Shown here in pieces: positions 45,165 to 46,914 of a DNA stretch of 46,914 nucleotides. Source of the stretch: JAPLJC01 sp052326585 (GTDB lineage Bacteria; Desulfobacterota; Desulfobaccia; Desulfobaccales; 0-14-0-80-60-11); the NCBI GenBank assembly GCA_052326585.1, contig JBKQLU010000041.1, forward strand, positions 1-46,914, written 5' to 3'. Under the pieces are notes generated by a model. That model had not been told where the DNA came from, searched no databases, and saw nothing but the letters and a program-made list of their open reading frames with translations. Position 1 is the first letter of the stretch. Each line of letters opens with the position of its first letter. The translations under genes were made by a program, and so were the position numbers.

Positions 45165-46847
45165 TTGAATGCTCTGGGATTCAGACTGGATGTCTTCAGA
45201 GAGCCGGTATTGGTTGTAGTCAAAAAAAATAAACGAATACTGGAAAATCTCAAAAACTGGCTCCGAAACTTTAATGCGGATAGCAGCGGCAGGATAGATT
45301 CCCCTCTTTTGCTTATAGACGATGAAGCGGACAACGCCTCAATCAATACCAACTCACAGGATAATGATCCGACAGCCATCAATGAAAGAATCCGCTTGAT
45401 CCTGCATCTTTTCACGAGGACAAGCTATGTCGGATTCACAGCAACTCCCTTTGCAAACATCTTCGTTGATCCTGATACTGAAGATGATATGCTCGGACAC
45501 GACCTTTTTCCACGCGATTTTATCTACTGCCTTGACGCCCCCAGCAATTATACAGGTCCATCTGTCGTCTTCGACGAAGACAGCAGACTGCTGAGACCAA
45601 TCAGGGATGCAGAAGCATCCTTCCCGCCAAAGCACAAATCTTCGCTCATTGTTGAAGATCTCCCGGGAAGCCTTCACGAGGCAATCCGAACGTTTATCAT
45701 TGCCACAACAATTCGTGATCTGCGTGGTGCGGGACCAAGCCACAGGTCAATGCTCGTTAATGTCAGCCAGTTCACCAACGTTCAAGATCAGGTTGAAAGA
45801 CTCATCGATCTGGAACTTCGGAGCATTCAGCAGGATATTAGAAACTACAGCCAGCTTCCGCCAAGTGAGGCGCTGAGGATTGAAAGCATATCCGAACTCA
45901 GGCGCACATGGGAGCGCGAGTATCAGAGTGCGGGATTTAGCTGGCCAAGTGTTCAGAAAGGTCTGCCTAAGGGCGCTCTCCCGGTTGTCGTAAAGGCGGT
46001 AAACCAGCGCACCGGGGCGGCAAGTCTTGACTTCAGGCTTCATTCACAGACAGGGCTCCGTGTCATTGCGGTTGGAGGAAATAGTCTCTCTCGCGGTCTC
46101 ACCCTTGAGGGTCTTTCCACCAGCTATTTTTATCGCAATTCTCAGATGTATGACACACTCCTGCAAATGGGACGCTGGTTTGGCTACCGGGATGGATATG
46201 AGGATCTCATAAGGCTCTGGATCACCGATGATGCAGCACAGTGGTATTCACATATCTCCCTTGCCAGTGAGGAACTCAGAGATGAGTGCGAGAAAATGCG
46301 TGCTATGGACAGAACACCCAGGGATTTTGGCCTGAAGGTTCGCCTTTCTCCAGACAGCCTTATTGTTACAGCGCGGAATAAGATGCGCCTGGCGAAAACA
46401 ATCGAAAAATTTGTCTCTGTCAGTGAGGCGGGACTTGAAACCCCTCGAATCCGGTTTTCCAGAGACTCACTCCGTGCTAACATGCTGGCGGTTAAAGACT
46501 TCCTGGATGATCTGTCAGTTACTCGCATCGCCAAGGAAACTTCCTCACTTGGTAATTCGCTCTGGCGCAAAATGCCGAAAGCACTGATCGCAAAGCTTCT
46601 CAGGAGGTACGACAGTCATCCTTCTAATATGTTATTTCAGGGTGCTGATCTTGCGGACTTTCTTGACCGGACACCCGAGCCAAGGCTGGCTGAATGGGAT
46701 GTGGCGATCCCCAATGGAGGAGAACCCGAAATCGACTTTTTGGGGGTAAGGATAAGACCTCAGCGAAGGGCTGTTGAAATTAACAACCAATCGAAGGCTA
46801 TTATCGTCTCTGGCGCAAGGGCTCGTGACCTGCCCCCCAAAAACTGA
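45165..46847 (+). pseudogene. Z1-domain protein fragment, truncated at both ends
   Basis: About 554 native residues of a Z1-domain (PF10593) protein: PVLVVVKKNKRILENL, LLLIDDEADNAS (DEAD-like acidic box), YVGFTATPFANIFVDP, GGNSLSRGLTLEGL and QMGRWFGYRDGYEDL. Intact Z1 proteins are roughly 900 residues, with an N-terminal ATP-binding part that is missing here; the same frame upstream is closed by TGA at 45087-45089. The last residues (about DLPPKN) and the stop come from the IS at 46831. Z1 proteins are helicase-like ATPases found in restriction-type operons with a Dcm methyltransferase, a MutL/MORC-like ATPase and a nuclease. Confidence 0.82.
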
Positions 46848-46914
46848 TCCACATGTTAAGTTAGAGTAGAGGATCGTAGGGAGGCAGGGAGATGGATAGG
46901 AAACGGTTTACCCC
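46831..46914 (+). mobile_element. IS3-family insertion sequence, second copy, orfA-proximal end at contig edge
   Basis: 84 bp starting TGCCCCCCAAAAACTGATCC, the inverted match of positions 42-125. The end may extend to 46826 (TGACC). An OrfA start (MDRKRFTP) reads rightward from 46892 to the contig edge. It provides the stop codon of the Z1 fragment. Confidence 0.85.

Noticed and set aside
1..46914. CRISPR arrays, tRNA and rRNA genes
   Set aside because: No regularly spaced short repeats, and no tRNA- or rRNA-like conserved sequences were seen on reading the intergenic regions; small tRNAs could be missed without a covariance search.

Overview
This window reads as one chromosomal contig from a moderately GC-rich Gram-negative bacterium. 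An Mla-type lipid-transport operon, outer-membrane lipoproteins, a NodT-type efflux channel, an HpnM/HpnN-type pair and a DUF169 protein together suggest a deltaproteobacterium (Desulfobacterota, for example a Desulfobacca- or Syntrophobacter-like lineage). That placement is inference; no rRNA or marker gene is present. Both contig ends lie inside the orfA-proximal end of the same IS3-family element, in opposite orientations and with small differences. There are therefore at least two IS copies, and the assembly probably stopped at them. The left copy cuts off the front of a cyclase/TPR-type protein and the right copy cuts off the tail of a Z1-domain protein.

Layout: (1) 1-2124: IS end, a TPR gene fragment and a DUF169 gene on the plus strand. 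(2) 2776-7651, minus strand: mscS, then an mlaE-mlaF-mlaD-pqiC-like phospholipid ABC operon. (3) 7801-25370, minus strand: a long central-carbon cluster transcribed in the order phosphoketolase, class I fructose-bisphosphate aldolase, histidine phosphatase, acetate kinase, glucan phosphorylase, phosphoglucomutase, glucokinase, phosphoglucose isomerase, RpiB, transketolase, GlgX. Between glucokinase and Pgi lies what looks like the leftover C-terminus of a transaldolase. Together these genes can take glycogen or glucose to fructose-6-phosphate, then through phosphoketolase to acetyl phosphate, acetate and ATP, with transketolase, aldolase and RpiB recycling the carbon skeletons. (4) 25387-32864, minus strand: a HlyD / RbbA-like ABC / ABC-2 permease / NodT efflux set, then a DUF1345 membrane protein flanked by a duplicated tail of the NodT gene.

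(5) 32951-36541: a small sigma-54 regulon. A PAS-PAS-AAA+ enhancer-binding protein gene is bracketed by two mirror-image control modules. Each has a 41-bp dyad-containing element, exactly 44 bp, and then a canonical -24/-12 promoter. One drives a STAS protein leftward and the other drives a coiled-coil stress-type protein rightward. (6) 36666-40041: an HpnN-like RND transporter interrupted by an in-frame TAG, followed by an HpnM/MlaC-like periplasmic protein.

(7) 40042-46914: accessory DNA. It holds noncoding repeats, one of them an inverted copy of sequence at 2245-2455. It also holds a phage-like pair (RuvC-fold nuclease with a broken start, and a terminase-small-subunit-like protein) and a restriction-modification island. 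In that island a cytosine-5 methyltransferase lacking its C-terminal motifs is followed 3 nt later by an HNH endonuclease, then by a Z1-domain gene truncated at both ends. It looks like the remains of a Dcm-Z1 type system into which an HNH gene has recombined.
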